From the NCBI GenBank assembly GCA_007695045.1, contig REEP01000069.1, positions 16,411-80,410 on the forward strand: a stretch of 64,000 nt of DNA, written 5' to 3'. Source of the stretch: Rhodospirillales bacterium. GTDB taxonomy: Bacteria > Pseudomonadota > Alphaproteobacteria > Rhodospirillales > Defluviicoccaceae. The notes beneath the pieces were generated by a model, which saw only the letters and a program-made list of their open reading frames with translations, did not search any database and was not told the origin of the DNA. A program made the position numbers and the translations under genes. This document shows, piece after piece, positions 8,537 through 20,057 of this stretch (its first letter is position 1; each line of letters starts with the position of its first letter).

Positions 8537-9112
8537 TCAGGGCTCCGTGCCGGCAAGCCGCTGCACCAGCGGCACGATCGTCTCCCCGACATCGCTGGCG
8601 TCCAGGGCACCGGCATGGATGTGGCGGATGATTCCTGCCCGGTCCACCACCATCGTCTGCGGCAAACCGAACAGGCCGATTGCCTCGGCAACGCTGCCAT
8701 CGGCATCGAATCCAACCTGAAGATACGGGTCGCCGTGACGGTCCAGCCACCTCAACGCCGCCGGTTGTGTATCCTGATAATTGATGCCGTAAACAGGGAT
8801 GCCGTCGACGGCGAGCGCCATCAGGTGCGGATGTTCCTCCAGACATGGGGGGCACCACGAGGCGAACACGTTGATGACGACGACTTGCCCCGCCAAGTCA
8901 TCCGAGTACAGGCCAAGCCCACCGTCTTCAAGCGGCGGCAATGCGAACGGCGGCAGCGGCTGGCCGATCGGCATCAGCATCATGTCCCAGGGATCGAGCG
9001 CAGCCGCGGTGCGAACGTCCATCTCCGGCAGCAACGATCCGCCGATCATCGCAACTCCCGCTACCAAGACCAGTAGCAGGCCCGTCCTCATGAGTCGGGT
9101 AAGGGCGCGCAT
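8537..9112 (-). CDS. TlpA-like thiol:disulfide oxidoreductase, membrane-anchored
   Basis: A roughly 191-residue periplasmic thioredoxin-fold protein of the TlpA/ResA/CcmG type. It starts with a basic N-terminus and one hydrophobic segment (TGLLLVLVAGVAMIGGSLL) acting as signal or anchor, then the redox site ASWCPPCLEEHPHL and the cis-Pro region GLPQTMVVDRAG. Such proteins reduce disulfides for cytochrome c maturation or other periplasmic clients. The frame continues to 9223; ATG 9112 is chosen because it starts right at the charged lead of the signal, but ATG 9139 is possible. Confidence 0.82.
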   Translation of the reverse strand: MRALTRLMRTGLLLVLVAGVAMIGGSLLPEMDVRTAAALDPWDMMLMPIGQPLPPFALPPLEDGGLGLYSDDLAGQVVVINVFASWCPPCLEEHPHLMALAVDGIPVYGINYQDTQPAALRWLDRHGDPYLQVGFDADGSVAEAIGLFGLPQTMVVDRAGIIRHIHAGALDASDVGETIVPLVQRLAGTEP

Positions 9113-9162
9113 CCGATAGACTGTGCACTCTCGTTCCATGGGGGCATCACCGCGTGGGGGCA

Positions 9163-9528
9163 TCACCGAAGGACATCCAGCACCGCTTCCGGCGGCCGGC
9201 CGATCCGGGCGCGACCGGCGCAAACCACGATCGGACGTTCGATGACGATTGGATTGGCCACCATGCCGGCGATCAGCGCCGCATCATCCAGGGCTGGATC
9301 ATCCAGTCCCGCCGCAGCCGCTTCCTTGGCCCGGAGCAGTTGCCGTGGCGAGAGCGCCAGCATGGCCAGAATGTCGGCCAGGGTTTCGGCCGATGGCGGC
9401 TCCTTCAGGTACTCGATCACTTGGGGCCGGATACCGTGGCTTTGCAGCAGGGCCAGCGCGGCGCGGGACTTGCTGCATCGCGGATTGTGATAAAGGACCA
9501 CTTCCGACTGACCACCAGTCATCGGCAC
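9163..9528 (-). CDS. arsC: ArsC/Spx-family arsenate reductase-like protein
   Basis: A 121-residue glutaredoxin-type ArsC family protein. It has the N-terminal HNPRCSKSRAAL motif with the catalytic Cys and the conserved ANPIVIERPIVV motif near residue 95, and is of normal length. E. coli-type ArsC reduces arsenate using glutathione and glutaredoxin. No ars regulator or arsenite pump lies nearby, so a role in arsenic resistance is only inferred from the family. It sits between merR and tlpA on the same strand. Confidence 0.82.
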   Translation of the reverse strand: MPMTGGQSEVVLYHNPRCSKSRAALALLQSHGIRPQVIEYLKEPPSAETLADILAMLALSPRQLLRAKEAAAAGLDDPALDDAALIAGMVANPIVIERPIVVCAGRARIGRPPEAVLDVLR

Positions 9529-9562
9529 GAATTCCTCACGAGGCGCGCACGTGCGACCGCCT

Positions 9563-9997
9563 TCACCGGCCCCCGGCGGATACCAAGACTTTTAGCGTCT
9601 CGAGTTCACGGATGATACGGCGCAGTTCGTCCCGTGTCGCAGCATCAAGGCCTTGACCGCGGGAGGCTTGGGATGCCGGTGCGGCGTCCTCACCACCGTT
9701 GGCGCGGGCTGTTTTCGCCTTGTCCTGGCGCAACAGTTTTTGGGCCCCGCGGATGGTATAGCCTTCGTTATGGAGGAGGTGACGAATGCGTCGGAGCAAC
9801 TCCAGGTCCTCGGGGCGGTAATATCGGCGCCCGCCGCCGCGTTTCAGAGGGCGGATCTGCGCGAACTTGCTTTCCCAGAAGCGGAGCACGTGTTGCGGCA
9901 GGTCGAGTTCGGCCGACGCTTCCGCGATCGTGCGAAACGCCGTGGGCGACTTGCTTGCGTGTCGGCATGGCGACAAGGGCTCGGCTGCTTCCGGCAT
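9563..9997 (-). CDS. MerR-family transcriptional regulator
   Basis: A 144-residue regulator with a MerR winged helix near residues 20-90: [25 protein letters not shown] followed by [16 protein letters not shown]. The C-terminal effector or dimer helix ([18 protein letters not shown]) is short and lacks metal-binding cysteines, so it is not a metal sensor of the classical type. In many Alphaproteobacteria a MerR gene of this kind directly follows ihfA; here only two bases separate the ihfA stop from its start. Confidence 0.87.
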   Translation of the reverse strand: MPEAAEPLSPCRHASKSPTAFRTIAEASAELDLPQHVLRFWESKFAQIRPLKRGGGRRYYRPEDLELLRRIRHLLHNEGYTIRGAQKLLRQDKAKTARANGGEDAAPASQASRGQGLDAATRDELRRIIRELETLKVLVSAGGR

Positions 9998-9999
9998 GG

Positions 10000-10314
10000 C
10001 TAGTCGGTCCGGCCGCCCTCGCTGCCTTCGTTGATGCGGGTCTTGAGTACCTGGGACGGCCGGAACACCAGCACCCGCCTCGGGAGGATCGGCACCTCTT
10101 CGCCGGTCTTGGGATTGCGCCCCACGCGCTCGCCCTTCTGACGCACCGAAAATGTTCCGAATGAAGAGATCTTCACCACCTCGTCGTGCGCCAGAGCACG
10201 AACGATTTCGTCCAGAAGCGCCTCCACCAGTTCGGCGGACTCATTCCGAGACAGCCCGACCTCCTGATAGACAGCTTCGCTCAAACGGGCCCGCGTAATC
10301 GTCTTCCCGGCCAT
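10000..10314 (-). CDS. ihfA: Integration host factor subunit alpha
   Basis: A 104-residue DNA-bending HU/IHF family protein. The start at 10314 ([18 protein letters not shown]) follows an AAGGGG site and matches the family start; the frame runs 22 codons further upstream without conserved sequence. Signatures are [42 protein letters not shown] and the C-terminal [16 protein letters not shown]-alpha pairs with IHF-beta in replication, recombination and transcription. Placement in the plsX-fabH-ihfA-merR run is the usual one. Confidence 0.93.
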   Translation of the reverse strand: MAGKTITRARLSEAVYQEVGLSRNESAELVEALLDEIVRALAHDEVVKISSFGTFSVRQKGERVGRNPKTGEEVPILPRRVLVFRPSQVLKTRINEGSEGGRTD

Positions 10315-10445
10315 ACAGCGCCCCTTCGGCCCAAATTTGCCGGCAAGGCTACGCGGATCGCAGAAATCCGTCAATATCAAAGGGATGAAGGATCGGGCCG
10401 GTCATATCGCTCGCTCGGGCGCAAGGCCGGCCACGGCCGCATGCG

Positions 10446-11444
10446 CTACCACCGCACCAGGGCAGCCCCCCAGGACAGACCGCCGCCGATAGCCTCCATC
10501 AACACCAAGTCTCCCGCCTTGATGCGGCCGTCACGCACCGCGTCATCCAGGGCCAGCGGGATGGAAGCTGCCGAGGTGTTGGCATGCCGGTCGACGGTAA
10601 TGACGAAGCGCCCCTCTGGCACCCCGAGTTTGCGGGCGATGCCGTCAAGAATGCGCAGGTTGGCTTGGTGCGGTACGATCCAGTCCACGTCGTTCAGACT
10701 GATACCGTTGGCCCGGCATGCCTCCTCCGCCACCGCCGCCAGATTGGTCACGGCGTGCCGAAATACCTCCCGGCCCGACATGCGCAGGTGCCCCACCGTC
10801 TGCGTCGCCGACGGCCCGCCGTCCACGTAGAGAATGTCGCGAAACCGGCCATCGGAATGGAGATGGGTGGAAAGAATCCCCGGAGCCTCTCCCCAGCCGG
10901 CCTCACCCCGCGCCACGCCGTCCCCATTGGCAGACTGCAGCACCACCGCGCCGGCGCCATCCCCGAACAGCACGCACGTGCCGCGGTCTTCCCAGTCGAC
11001 GATGCGGGAATAGGTTTCCGCCCCGACCACCAGCGCTGTCCTGGCTTGGCCTGTCCGAATGAAATTGTCCCCGACCGCGAGCCCGAACACGAAGCCGGCA
11101 CACACCGCCTGCACGTCCATCGCGGCCCCCCGACGTATCCCGAGCTTGGCCTGCACCCGGGTCGCCGTGGCAGGAAACGTGTCGTCGGGCGTGGTGGTGG
11201 CGACCACCACCAGGTCCACATCGCCGACATCGATGCCGGCATGGTCGATGGCCCGGCGGCAGGCCTGCTCCGCCAGGTCGGACGTGACCTGACCATCGGC
11301 CGCGATGTGCCTTTGCCGAATGCCGGTACGTTCGACGATCCAGTCGTCGGACGAACCCACCCTTTGGGCCAGCTCCGCATTGGTCACGACGGTTTCAGGC
11401 AGATAGGAACCGCACCCGATAAGGCGCGAGCGGTAATCGTTCAT
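10446..11444 (-). CDS. fabH: Beta-ketoacyl-ACP synthase III
   Basis: A 332-residue thiolase-fold enzyme that starts fatty-acid synthesis by condensing acetyl-CoA with malonyl-ACP. The catalytic triad is visible: Cys in [13 protein letters not shown] near residue 114, His in [11 protein letters not shown] and Asn in [14 protein letters not shown]. Start codon overlaps the plsX stop by four bases, implying translational coupling. Length is normal. Confidence 0.95.
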   Translation of the reverse strand: MNDYRSRLIGCGSYLPETVVTNAELAQRVGSSDDWIVERTGIRQRHIAADGQVTSDLAEQACRRAIDHAGIDVGDVDLVVVATTTPDDTFPATATRVQAKLGIRRGAAMDVQAVCAGFVFGLAVGDNFIRTGQARTALVVGAETYSRIVDWEDRGTCVLFGDGAGAVVLQSANGDGVARGEAGWGEAPGILSTHLHSDGRFRDILYVDGGPSATQTVGHLRMSGREVFRHAVTNLAAVAEEACRANGISLNDVDWIVPHQANLRILDGIARKLGVPEGRFVITVDRHANTSAASIPLALDDAVRDGRIKAGDLVLMEAIGGGLSWGAALVRW

Positions 11445-12496
11445 CGGCTGTTCATCACCTGCTGCGTGGTCGAAGGGTTGGGGTCGGACGTGCGAAGCTG
11501 GGCGTAGTCATGCTTGATGCCCTCGTTGACGCCGTCGGCGATCAGCTTGATGGCGACGTCGATCGCGTTGGAGAAACCGATCGCATCGGTTCCCCCGTGG
11601 CTCTTCACGCAGACCCCGTTGAGGCCGAGGAACATCGCGCCGTCGTACCGTCTGGGATCGACGCGCTTGCGCATGGCCCTGAGCGCCGGCGTGGCGACAA
11701 GACCGCCAATCCGCCCGAACGGCGAACTGCGCAGCGCTTGGCGCAGGATGTGGGTGAACAGTCGCGCCGTGCCCTCCATCGACTTGAGAGCGATATTGCC
11801 GGTGAAGCCGTCGGTGACCACCACGTCCACGGTTCCCTCGGCAATGTCGTTGCCCTCGACGAAGCCGTGGAACCGGATGGCGAGGTTGCTGTCCTGCAGG
11901 ATGGTTGCCGCCTGGCGGACTGCCTCGTTGCCCTTCAGGTGCTCTTCGCCCACGTTCAGAAGGCCGACCGACGGCTGTTCGAGGCCCAGAACCTTCCGGG
12001 CGAAAACTTCCCCCATGACCGCGAACTGAACCAAGTTTTCGGCGTCGCATTCGACATTCGCACCCAGATCGAGGACCACCGACTGGCCGCGTATGGTGGG
12101 ACCGAGCCCGGCGATGGCCGGACGATCGATGCCCGGCAGGGTACGCAACACGTACTTGGCCATCGCCATCAGGGCGCCGGTGTTGCCCGCGGACACTACG
12201 CCCTCGGCTTCGCCACTGGCCACGGCCTCGATGGCGAGGCGCATGCTGGTCGATCGTCCTGACCGCAGCGCCGCAGACGGCTTGGCGCCGGGCTCCACCA
12301 CGTCATCGGTGTGGCGCACTTCCGACACCCGCCGTACTCGGGAAAAACGGTCCAGCATGGGTCGTAGCACGAGCTCCCGCCCGAACAGAAGAAAGCGTAC
12401 GTCCGGGTGGCGCGCTACAACACGATTGATCCCGGCAACGACCATCCGCGGGGCATGATCCCCGCCCATCGCATCAATGGAAAGCGTTACGGACAT
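11441..12496 (-). CDS. plsX: Phosphate acyltransferase PlsX
   Basis: A 351-residue peripheral enzyme that makes acyl-phosphate from acyl-ACP for phospholipid synthesis. Family signatures are [12 protein letters not shown] at the N-terminus, [33 protein letters not shown] and [14 protein letters not shown]. The ATG at 12496 is preferred to a TTG 17 codons upstream because it begins at the conserved strand. It overlaps fabH by four bases. The L32 gene (rpmF), found upstream of plsX in many bacteria, is not in the 163-base gap before it. Confidence 0.95.
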   Translation of the reverse strand: MSVTLSIDAMGGDHAPRMVVAGINRVVARHPDVRFLLFGRELVLRPMLDRFSRVRRVSEVRHTDDVVEPGAKPSAALRSGRSTSMRLAIEAVASGEAEGVVSAGNTGALMAMAKYVLRTLPGIDRPAIAGLGPTIRGQSVVLDLGANVECDAENLVQFAVMGEVFARKVLGLEQPSVGLLNVGEEHLKGNEAVRQAATILQDSNLAIRFHGFVEGNDIAEGTVDVVVTDGFTGNIALKSMEGTARLFTHILRQALRSSPFGRIGGLVATPALRAMRKRVDPRRYDGAMFLGLNGVCVKSHGGTDAIGFSNAIDVAIKLIADGVNEGIKHDYAQLRTSDPNPSTTQQVMNSR

Positions 12497-12659
12497 TGTC
12501 GGCGGACGGAGATGATCCGGTGCAAGGTCAGAGTGTGGCCATGACAAAGGAAGCCGGTAGCAGGCTCGGAGTGATTCGCCGGCGCGACCGATGACCGGGT
12601 CAAGGTCATGGCCGGCGGCGCCGCACTGATAGCCTCATTCCTGGCGCCGGGCAAGCGGC

Positions 12660-13241
12660 TCAGCCTTTTTGTTTGGTTTCGTTGCGGATGGTGGCAAGCG
12701 CCGCAAAAGGGCGGCGCGCATCGTCGTCATCGCCATCATCCGCTGTGACAGTAAACTCAGAGAATGCCGCGTCAGGCCGTCGCGGATACGGGTCGAGCAC
12801 AAGAGCCAGTTCTTGGGCGGCGACTTCACCAAGATCGATCATGCCTCCTACTACCGGTTCCGGAAGTTCCGGATCATCGGCCAGGGTCATCACGACCTCC
12901 TCCCCGAGCGCCGGCGCGTCGCCCCATTCGTCCGCGACGTCAATGCCGTAAACCCGCTCGAACGGCACGTCAAGCCGGGCAGCCACCGGCTCCAGCGTAA
13001 CCACGCACTGCTGTACAACGTCGGCGCGCAACTGACCGCTGACCCGAAAGCGCCTGGCACGCTGCCGCGGCTGGACCATACCCTCGGCCGCCAACGCATC
13101 GACTGCCAACAGGCCGAATCGCCGTGCCAGCCCCCGGCGCTCGTCGGTGTTCGCGGCGATCCGGAAAGACCGCCCGGACGCCGGCACCGTGTCGATGGCG
13201 AGCGGACGCGAGAAGTCCGCCATCTCAACGTGCGTGGTCAT
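12660..13241 (-). CDS. DUF177 (YceD-like) domain protein
   Basis: A 193-residue DUF177 protein. The family is linked to ribosome or 23S rRNA accumulation in plants and bacteria and often sits beside rpmF and plsX. The conserved block is SGQLRADVVQQCVVTLEPVAARLDVPFERVY, followed by the acidic IDLGEVAAQELALVLDPYPRRPDA. It ends 163 bases before plsX and begins 11 bases after the chaperone gene, so it likely shares that transcript. Confidence 0.85.
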   Translation of the reverse strand: MTTHVEMADFSRPLAIDTVPASGRSFRIAANTDERRGLARRFGLLAVDALAAEGMVQPRQRARRFRVSGQLRADVVQQCVVTLEPVAARLDVPFERVYGIDVADEWGDAPALGEEVVMTLADDPELPEPVVGGMIDLGEVAAQELALVLDPYPRRPDAAFSEFTVTADDGDDDDARRPFAALATIRNETKQKG

Positions 13242-13252
13242 CGAGTTCTCCC

Positions 13253-13801
13253 TCAGGACACGGCGGGTGGGGTTCCGAACCGCACCGCTGCCCGACAGAG
13301 ATCATCGGTGGCAACGGCGGCGAGCGCTTCGGCCTCACGCCGCATGTAGTCGGCAACCGCAGCGACCAAGTCAATGCTGGGCGCCGATTTTCGATAGAGA
13401 TTGCGCCGCAGCGCCGCTTCGAGGGCACCTTCGGGCGCATCCGCCGCCAGAGCCTGGTCGTAGGCCGCAAGCCGACCATAGAAATTCTTAGCCATGGCCT
13501 TAATGCGTGGGCCGACACTGACGTCGCCCACACCCATTTCCCGGAGGTTCTGGTCCATGTCGGCAAACATCAGGTCGAAGAGGGCCTGCGATAGTGCGCT
13601 GGTGGCTTCGCGATCCTGTTTCATCCGACGCAGCAGCAAAACCACATGAATGACGATCATGTCGAACCGCCCATCGGGGGTGTCCGGAACCCCACAAGAC
13701 TGGTAAAATAGCGGATTTCGCGCCTGTTCGACCGCAGCGATATAAAGCTGCCGGGCCGCGATCTCGAACGGCGACGGCCGAAAATGACGCAGCAGATCCA
13801 T
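13253..13801 (-). CDS. Ubiquinol-cytochrome c chaperone family protein
   Basis: A 182-residue CBP3-like protein of the bc1 complex assembly chaperone family. Helical segments with conserved YQSCGVPDTPDGRFDMIVIH, FDLMFADMDQNLREMGVGD and MAKNFYGRLAAYD are diagnostic. The eukaryotic relative Cbp3 assists cytochrome b synthesis; the bacterial role is inferred by family. Its start is 147 bases from the divergent bamE start, the standard alphaproteobacterial arrangement. Confidence 0.88.
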   Translation of the reverse strand: MDLLRHFRPSPFEIAARQLYIAAVEQARNPLFYQSCGVPDTPDGRFDMIVIHVVLLLRRMKQDREATSALSQALFDLMFADMDQNLREMGVGDVSVGPRIKAMAKNFYGRLAAYDQALAADAPEGALEAALRRNLYRKSAPSIDLVAAVADYMRREAEALAAVATDDLCRAAVRFGTPPAVS

Positions 13802-13948
13802 CGCGGTTGTGTCTCGTGCCTGATCGGCGCGACGGCGCCTGTGGTTGACAACCCCGTCCTCTCGATGGCACTAGAGGATCGAGAAATGCTGGGATCGCGT
13901 GGCCACGCCGGCGATCGCCAAATCCATGTACGAGAGTGTGTGACAAAC

Positions 13949-14419
13949 ATGGTCAGCGCGCTGGGCTCAAGTCAATGGTTCGGGCGCCGGGCCGTCACCG
14001 CAGTCGTCGCGGTCGTGGCGGTTGGCGCTTTTTTGGGAGGGTGTTCCCCTCGCGTGGGCACCCATGGCAACACGGTCGATCCCCAGTTGATCCAAGAGGT
14101 CGTTCCGGGGGTGCATTCCCGTGCCGATGTCGAGGCGATTCTGGGGTCCCCGTCCACCGTCTCTCTGTTCGATGGGGAGACTTGGTACTACATCGGCAAC
14201 CGGACGGAAACCCTGGCATTCCTCGCGCCTAACGTGCGCGAACGTCAGGTGGTGGCGGTCAACTTTGATGAATACGGCATCTGCACCGGCGTCGACTCGT
14301 TCGGGTTGGAACGAGGCCGGGACGTGAAGCTGGTTGACCGCGAAACCCCGACGCGGGGGAACGAGTTCACGTTCGTCGAGCAGATTGTCGGGAACATCGG
14401 CCGGTTCGAAGGGAACTGA
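13949..14419 (+). CDS. bamE: Outer-membrane assembly lipoprotein BamE (SmpA/OmlA family)
   Basis: A 156-residue lipoprotein component of the BAM outer-membrane protein assembly complex. Start is set at ATG 13949; the longer frame overlaps the divergent gene. A hydrophobic signal ends in a lipobox (VGAFLGGCSPR), then the SmpA/OmlA fold: VDPQLIQEVVPGVHSRADVEAILGSPS (core GVHSRADVEAILG) and the WYYIGNRTETLAFL strand. The C-terminal tail beyond about residue 115 is an alphaproteobacterial extension. A shared bidirectional terminator follows. Confidence 0.9.
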   Translation: MVSALGSSQWFGRRAVTAVVAVVAVGAFLGGCSPRVGTHGNTVDPQLIQEVVPGVHSRADVEAILGSPSTVSLFDGETWYYIGNRTETLAFLAPNVRERQVVAVNFDEYGICTGVDSFGLERGRDVKLVDRETPTRGNEFTFVEQIVGNIGRFEGN

Positions 14420-14526
14420 CCCTGCACGGCCCGGGGCGGCGACGGTGACGTCCGGCGGCTAGACTCGACCTCCGCAACGCTCCCCATGCCCGTGCATCGC
14501 CTTCACTCACGACCGTAACGAACAAA

Positions 14527-14556
14527 AAACCCCGGAAGCCGAAGCTTCCGGGGTTT
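14527..14556. terminator. Bidirectional terminator between bamE and hppA
   Basis: A 13-bp perfect stem (14527-14539 with 14544-14556) closed by a CGAA tetraloop, with A residues before and T residues after. It can terminate on both strands and lies between the convergent bamE and hppA stops. Confidence 0.9.
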
Positions 14557-14581
14557 GTTACGTGAGAGATCCGTTGCGGTG

Positions 14582-16681
<2,100 letters not shown>

Positions 16682-16929
16682 GATGAGTTGCCCCTTGTTT
16701 ATCGGAGCGCGCCGCAGGAAGCGCTCGGTAACCCCCTCAAGTCCCACGGAGCGCGTTTTCGTTCGGTGACCACGAAAATCGGGCGGAAAATGCCAGATGC
16801 CTCACCATAACGCAACTGGCGTCGATTGCATTGCAATATTGCCGTGGGCGGGCGGCTCGCCGGTGACGCAGGCAATACGAGCTGCAGACGGTCGCGAGCC
16901 GGCGGGCGGGCAGATTTGGCCTGTTCCCG

Positions 16930-17943
16930 TCAGAAATGCCGATAGCCAATGCGCGACGGTGTCACATCCCCGCCCACGGCATCGAGGAGACGCACCACCG
17001 AATCCTCTTGGGAAGCCGGCTGTTCGATCCGACCGATGTCGGTGACAGCGATGCCCAGCGCGGCGCCGATTCCCTGGGCCGTGGCTGCCTGCGCCGGCGG
17101 AACGGTAAAAACGAGTTCATAGTCGTCACCGCCCTCGACCAGATCAGATGGCTTGGCCGCACCCGCGGCCAGCACCTCGGCCGCGGCGGCGGAGACCGGA
17201 ATCCGGGCCGCATCGATTCGGGCGGCCACGCCCGATGCCCGGCAGATGTGGCCAAGGTCGGCGACAAGCCCGTCGGACACGTCGCACGCGGCCGTGGCAA
17301 GGCCGGTCAGGCGACGCCCGAGGGCGAGCCGCGCCGTCGGCCGGCGGTAGCGGTTGACCAGAGCCGCGTGTGCCGCGCGGCCGGGCGCGGTGAGCTTGCC
17401 GGTGAGCAGTGCAAGGCCGAGAGCGGCATCGCCGATGCTGCCGGAGACGAACACTCGATCACCCGGCTTCGCGCCGGCCCGGGTGAGCGCTCGGCCGGTC
17501 TCGACGGTGCCGAGCACGGTGACCGACAGGGTGAGCGGACCCGGCGTAGCTACCGTGTCACCGCCAAGCAGTGTCACGCCGATCCGCTGCTGCTCCGTGC
17601 CGAGTCCGGTCGCGAAGCCGTTGAGCCACTGCTCCAACTTCTCGCATCCCCAGTCTTTGGGCAGGGCCAACGCCAACGTATAGCCAAGCGCGTCCGAACC
17701 CATGGCAGCGAGATCGGAGAACCCCACCGCGAGCACCTTCGCAGCAACATCGTCGCCCGAATCGTCGTTCAGGAAATGGACGCTCTCGACGATGGCGTCC
17801 GTGCTCACCACCACCGATCGGCCGGGGGGTACGGCAAAAACGGCGGCGTCATCCAGAAGGCCCAGCGCCCCTGCCTCGCCAGCGGCCAGGGGTGCGAAGA
17901 ACCGTGCGATGATCTCGAACTCACCGAGTGCCGGCGGGGTCAT
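16930..17943 (-). CDS. thiL: Thiamine-monophosphate kinase
   Basis: A 337-residue ATP-dependent kinase converting thiamine phosphate to thiamine diphosphate. Signatures are GLLDDAAVF near the N-terminus, VVVSTDAIVESVHF, VGFSDLAAMGSDALG, TLLGGDTVATPGPL, CDVSDGLVADLGHI and VEGGDDYELVFTVP. ATG 17943 fits the usual GEFEIIARFFAPL lead; it overlaps the nusB 3' end by 23 bases, pointing to coupling. Confidence 0.93.
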   Translation of the reverse strand: MTPPALGEFEIIARFFAPLAAGEAGALGLLDDAAVFAVPPGRSVVVSTDAIVESVHFLNDDSGDDVAAKVLAVGFSDLAAMGSDALGYTLALALPKDWGCEKLEQWLNGFATGLGTEQQRIGVTLLGGDTVATPGPLTLSVTVLGTVETGRALTRAGAKPGDRVFVSGSIGDAALGLALLTGKLTAPGRAAHAALVNRYRRPTARLALGRRLTGLATAACDVSDGLVADLGHICRASGVAARIDAARIPVSAAAAEVLAAGAAKPSDLVEGGDDYELVFTVPPAQAATAQGIGAALGIAVTDIGRIEQPASQEDSVVRLLDAVGGDVTPSRIGYRHF

Positions 17944-18442
17944 CGCAGACTCTGTCGCCCCGGATCGCCCCACCCGCTCCATCCGGGCGGATCGTCCGGG
18001 CGATCTTGTCCAGAACAGCGTTGACCAGCGCGGTTTCCTTGCCGCTGAAGAAGGCGTGGGCCACGTCCACGTACTCGTTGACCACCACCTTGGCCGGGAC
18101 GTCCGGCCGGAATGCGAGTTCGAACGCCCCGGCCCTCAGGATCACACGCAACAAGACTTCAAGCCGATCGAGCGTGAGGTCGGTCAAGGCGTCTTGTACC
18201 CACGCGTCGAGCCGTGGCAGGTTCGCACACACACCCTCCACCACCGTGGCGAAGAACGCCGTGTCGGGCTCCGTCAACTCGGCGCCTTCCGAGGTATTGC
18301 GCCAGCGTTCCGTCAGGAATTCCAACAGGACTGGATCGGCGGGGCCGCCTGCGACATCGATTTCGTAAAGCGCCTGAACGGCGACAAGCCGTGCCGCGCT
18401 GCGTCGTCGGCGGTCGGCGGAAGCCAAACCAGGGCCGCTCAT
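17921..18442 (-). CDS. nusB: Transcription antitermination factor NusB
   Basis: A 173-residue all-helical RNA-binding factor for rRNA antitermination with NusE. Typical are the basic start RRRSAARLVAVQALYEID, the helix LDRLEVLLRVILRAGAFEL and VVVNEYVDVAHAFFSGKETALVNAVLDKIAR. The C-terminus extends about 15 residues past the fold. It overlaps ribH by four bases and thiL by 23. Confidence 0.94.
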   Translation of the reverse strand: MSGPGLASADRRRRSAARLVAVQALYEIDVAGGPADPVLLEFLTERWRNTSEGAELTEPDTAFFATVVEGVCANLPRLDAWVQDALTDLTLDRLEVLLRVILRAGAFELAFRPDVPAKVVVNEYVDVAHAFFSGKETALVNAVLDKIARTIRPDGAGGAIRGDRVCDDPAGTR

Positions 18443-18903
18443 CGAAGCACCGGGCCGTGCTGGCCTTTGAGATCCATCATGACCAGGCAGGCCGCCGCGG
18501 CGTCGGCACCCTTGTTCTTGCCGGTCACGGCTGCCCGTTGCCAGGCTTGGTTCCGGTCCCGGCAGGTCAGGAGACCGAAACCGAGTGGGACGCCGGCATC
18601 GATGGTGAGATCCATTAAGGCGCGGCTGACCTCCCGGCAGATGTGATCGTAGTGATCGGTCTCGCCCCGGATCACGCAGCCGAGCGCGATGAAGCCATCA
18701 TAGGTTGGCGCCTGCGATCCCCCTGCCGAGGCCCGGAGCGCGAAGGCGATCGCCGCCGGCAATTCGAATGCACCCGGGACGGCTTGGCGCGCCCAGGTGG
18801 CTTGGCCACGCACCAGTTCCGCCGTGGCGCCTGCGGCCAGTTCATTGGCGATGTCGGGATAGAATCGGGCTTCCACGATCAGCACATGGCGGCGGGCGGT
18901 CAT
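18439..18903 (-). CDS. ribH: 6,7-dimethyl-8-ribityllumazine synthase
   Basis: A 154-residue lumazine synthase that joins the pyrimidine intermediate to dihydroxybutanone phosphate. Motifs: VEARFYPDIANEL, VPGAFELPAAI, GCVIRGETDHYDHICREVSRAL with the catalytic His, and GFGLLTCRDRNQAWQRA. Start overlaps the ribBA stop by four bases. Length is normal for the icosahedral type. Confidence 0.95.
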   Translation of the reverse strand: MTARRHVLIVEARFYPDIANELAAGATAELVRGQATWARQAVPGAFELPAAIAFALRASAGGSQAPTYDGFIALGCVIRGETDHYDHICREVSRALMDLTIDAGVPLGFGLLTCRDRNQAWQRAAVTGKNKGADAAAACLVMMDLKGQHGPVLR

Positions 18904-20057
18904 GGGCAGATGTCCTGTTCGGCAATTGGCTGACGGCCCGCGATGCGGAGACCGTACCCTTCCAGGCCAATGATCGTGCGTTCAGTGTTGGTGAGCAGAA
19001 CCATCTCCTTGACGCCCAGATCCAACAGGATTTGCGCGCCGATGCCATAGTCACGAAGCTGCGAGGCCTCGTCACCGCAGCCGGCCAGGGCGGCCCGCAC
19101 CCGGTCCGACAGGCTGGATTTATAGGGTTCGCGGATCAGCACCAACACACCGCGGCCGGCCCGGCCGATCGCCCGCATGGCGTTGTGGAGGTGGCGAGCC
19201 TTTCCGGTGCGGGTGTCGCCAAGCACATCGTCGAGCACGTTGAGCGCATGCATCCGCACCAGCACCGGCCCGTCGGTCGCCACGTCCCCCATCACCAGGG
19301 CGACATGCTCGGCATAGGCGACGCGGTTGACGTAGACCGCCATGCGGAACGTGCCGCCGTAGACGCTTTGCAGGTCGCCTTCGAGGATCCGGTCCACAAT
19401 CCGGTCGTGCCGCAGCCGGTAGGCGATCAGGTCCGCGATGCTGCCGATCTTGAGGCCATGTCTCTTGGCAAAGCGGAGCAGGTCCGGCAGCCGCGCCATG
19501 GTGCCGTCATCATTCATGATCTCGCAGATCACGCCGGATGGATTGAGACCGGCCAGCCGGGCGATATCCACCGCCGCTTCGGTATGGCCGGCACGCACCA
19601 GCACGCCACCGTCGCGGGCTTCCAACGGAAAGACGTGTCCCGGCGAGACCAGGTCGCCGCTCCCCTTGGTAGGATCGATGGCGACGGCCACGGTACGGGC
19701 CCGGTCGGAGGCGGAGATACCCGTGCTCACACCCTCCCGGGCCTCGATGGAGACGGTGAAGGCGGTGTTGTGGCGCGATTCATTCTGCCGGACCATGTGC
19801 GGAAGCTCGAGCGCCTTGACCCGGTCACGGGTCAGCGCCAAACAGACCAGCCCCCGTCCGTGCTTGGCCATAAAGTTGATGGCCTCGGGCGTCGCCATCT
19901 GGGCGGGAACCACGAGGTCACCCTCGTTTTCCCGGCTCTCGTCGTCGACGAGGATGAACATGCGGCCGTTGCGCGCGTCCTCGATGATGCCATCGATGGC
20001 GTCGAGGGCCGGGCCGGCCGCGGCGGTGTCAGTCCCGGGAGAGGAGGCGGGCCACAT
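18900..20057 (-). CDS. ribB: DHBP synthase with a degenerate GTP cyclohydrolase II-like domain
   Basis: A 385-residue RibBA-type protein. The N-terminal 3,4-dihydroxy-2-butanone-4-phosphate synthase (about residues 18-215) is complete: DDESRENEGDLVV, RHNTAFTVSIEA, SPGHVFPLEARDGGVLVRAGHTEAAVDIARLAG. The C-terminal GCH II-like half keeps RDYGIGAQILLDLGV but in the zinc loop reads VRMHALNVLDDVLGD, without the three cysteines of active GTP cyclohydrolase II. It should thus supply only the RibB activity, with a separate ribA elsewhere. It overlaps ribE by 29 bases. Confidence 0.92.
   Translation of the reverse strand: MWPASSPGTDTAAAGPALDAIDGIIEDARNGRMFILVDDESRENEGDLVVPAQMATPEAINFMAKHGRGLVCLALTRDRVKALELPHMVRQNESRHNTAFTVSIEAREGVSTGISASDRARTVAVAIDPTKGSGDLVSPGHVFPLEARDGGVLVRAGHTEAAVDIARLAGLNPSGVICEIMNDDGTMARLPDLLRFAKRHGLKIGSIADLIAYRLRHDRIVDRILEGDLQSVYGGTFRMAVYVNRVAYAEHVALVMGDVATDGPVLVRMHALNVLDDVLGDTRTGKARHLHNAMRAIGRAGRGVLVLIREPYKSSLSDRVRAALAGCGDEASQLRDYGIGAQILLDLGVKEMVLLTNTERTIIGLEGYGLRIAGRQPIAEQDICP

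Noticed and set aside
12497..12659. Hidden rpmF (L32) gene
   Set aside because: The gap is shorter than the gene and no L32 start motif or zinc ribbon appears in any frame.
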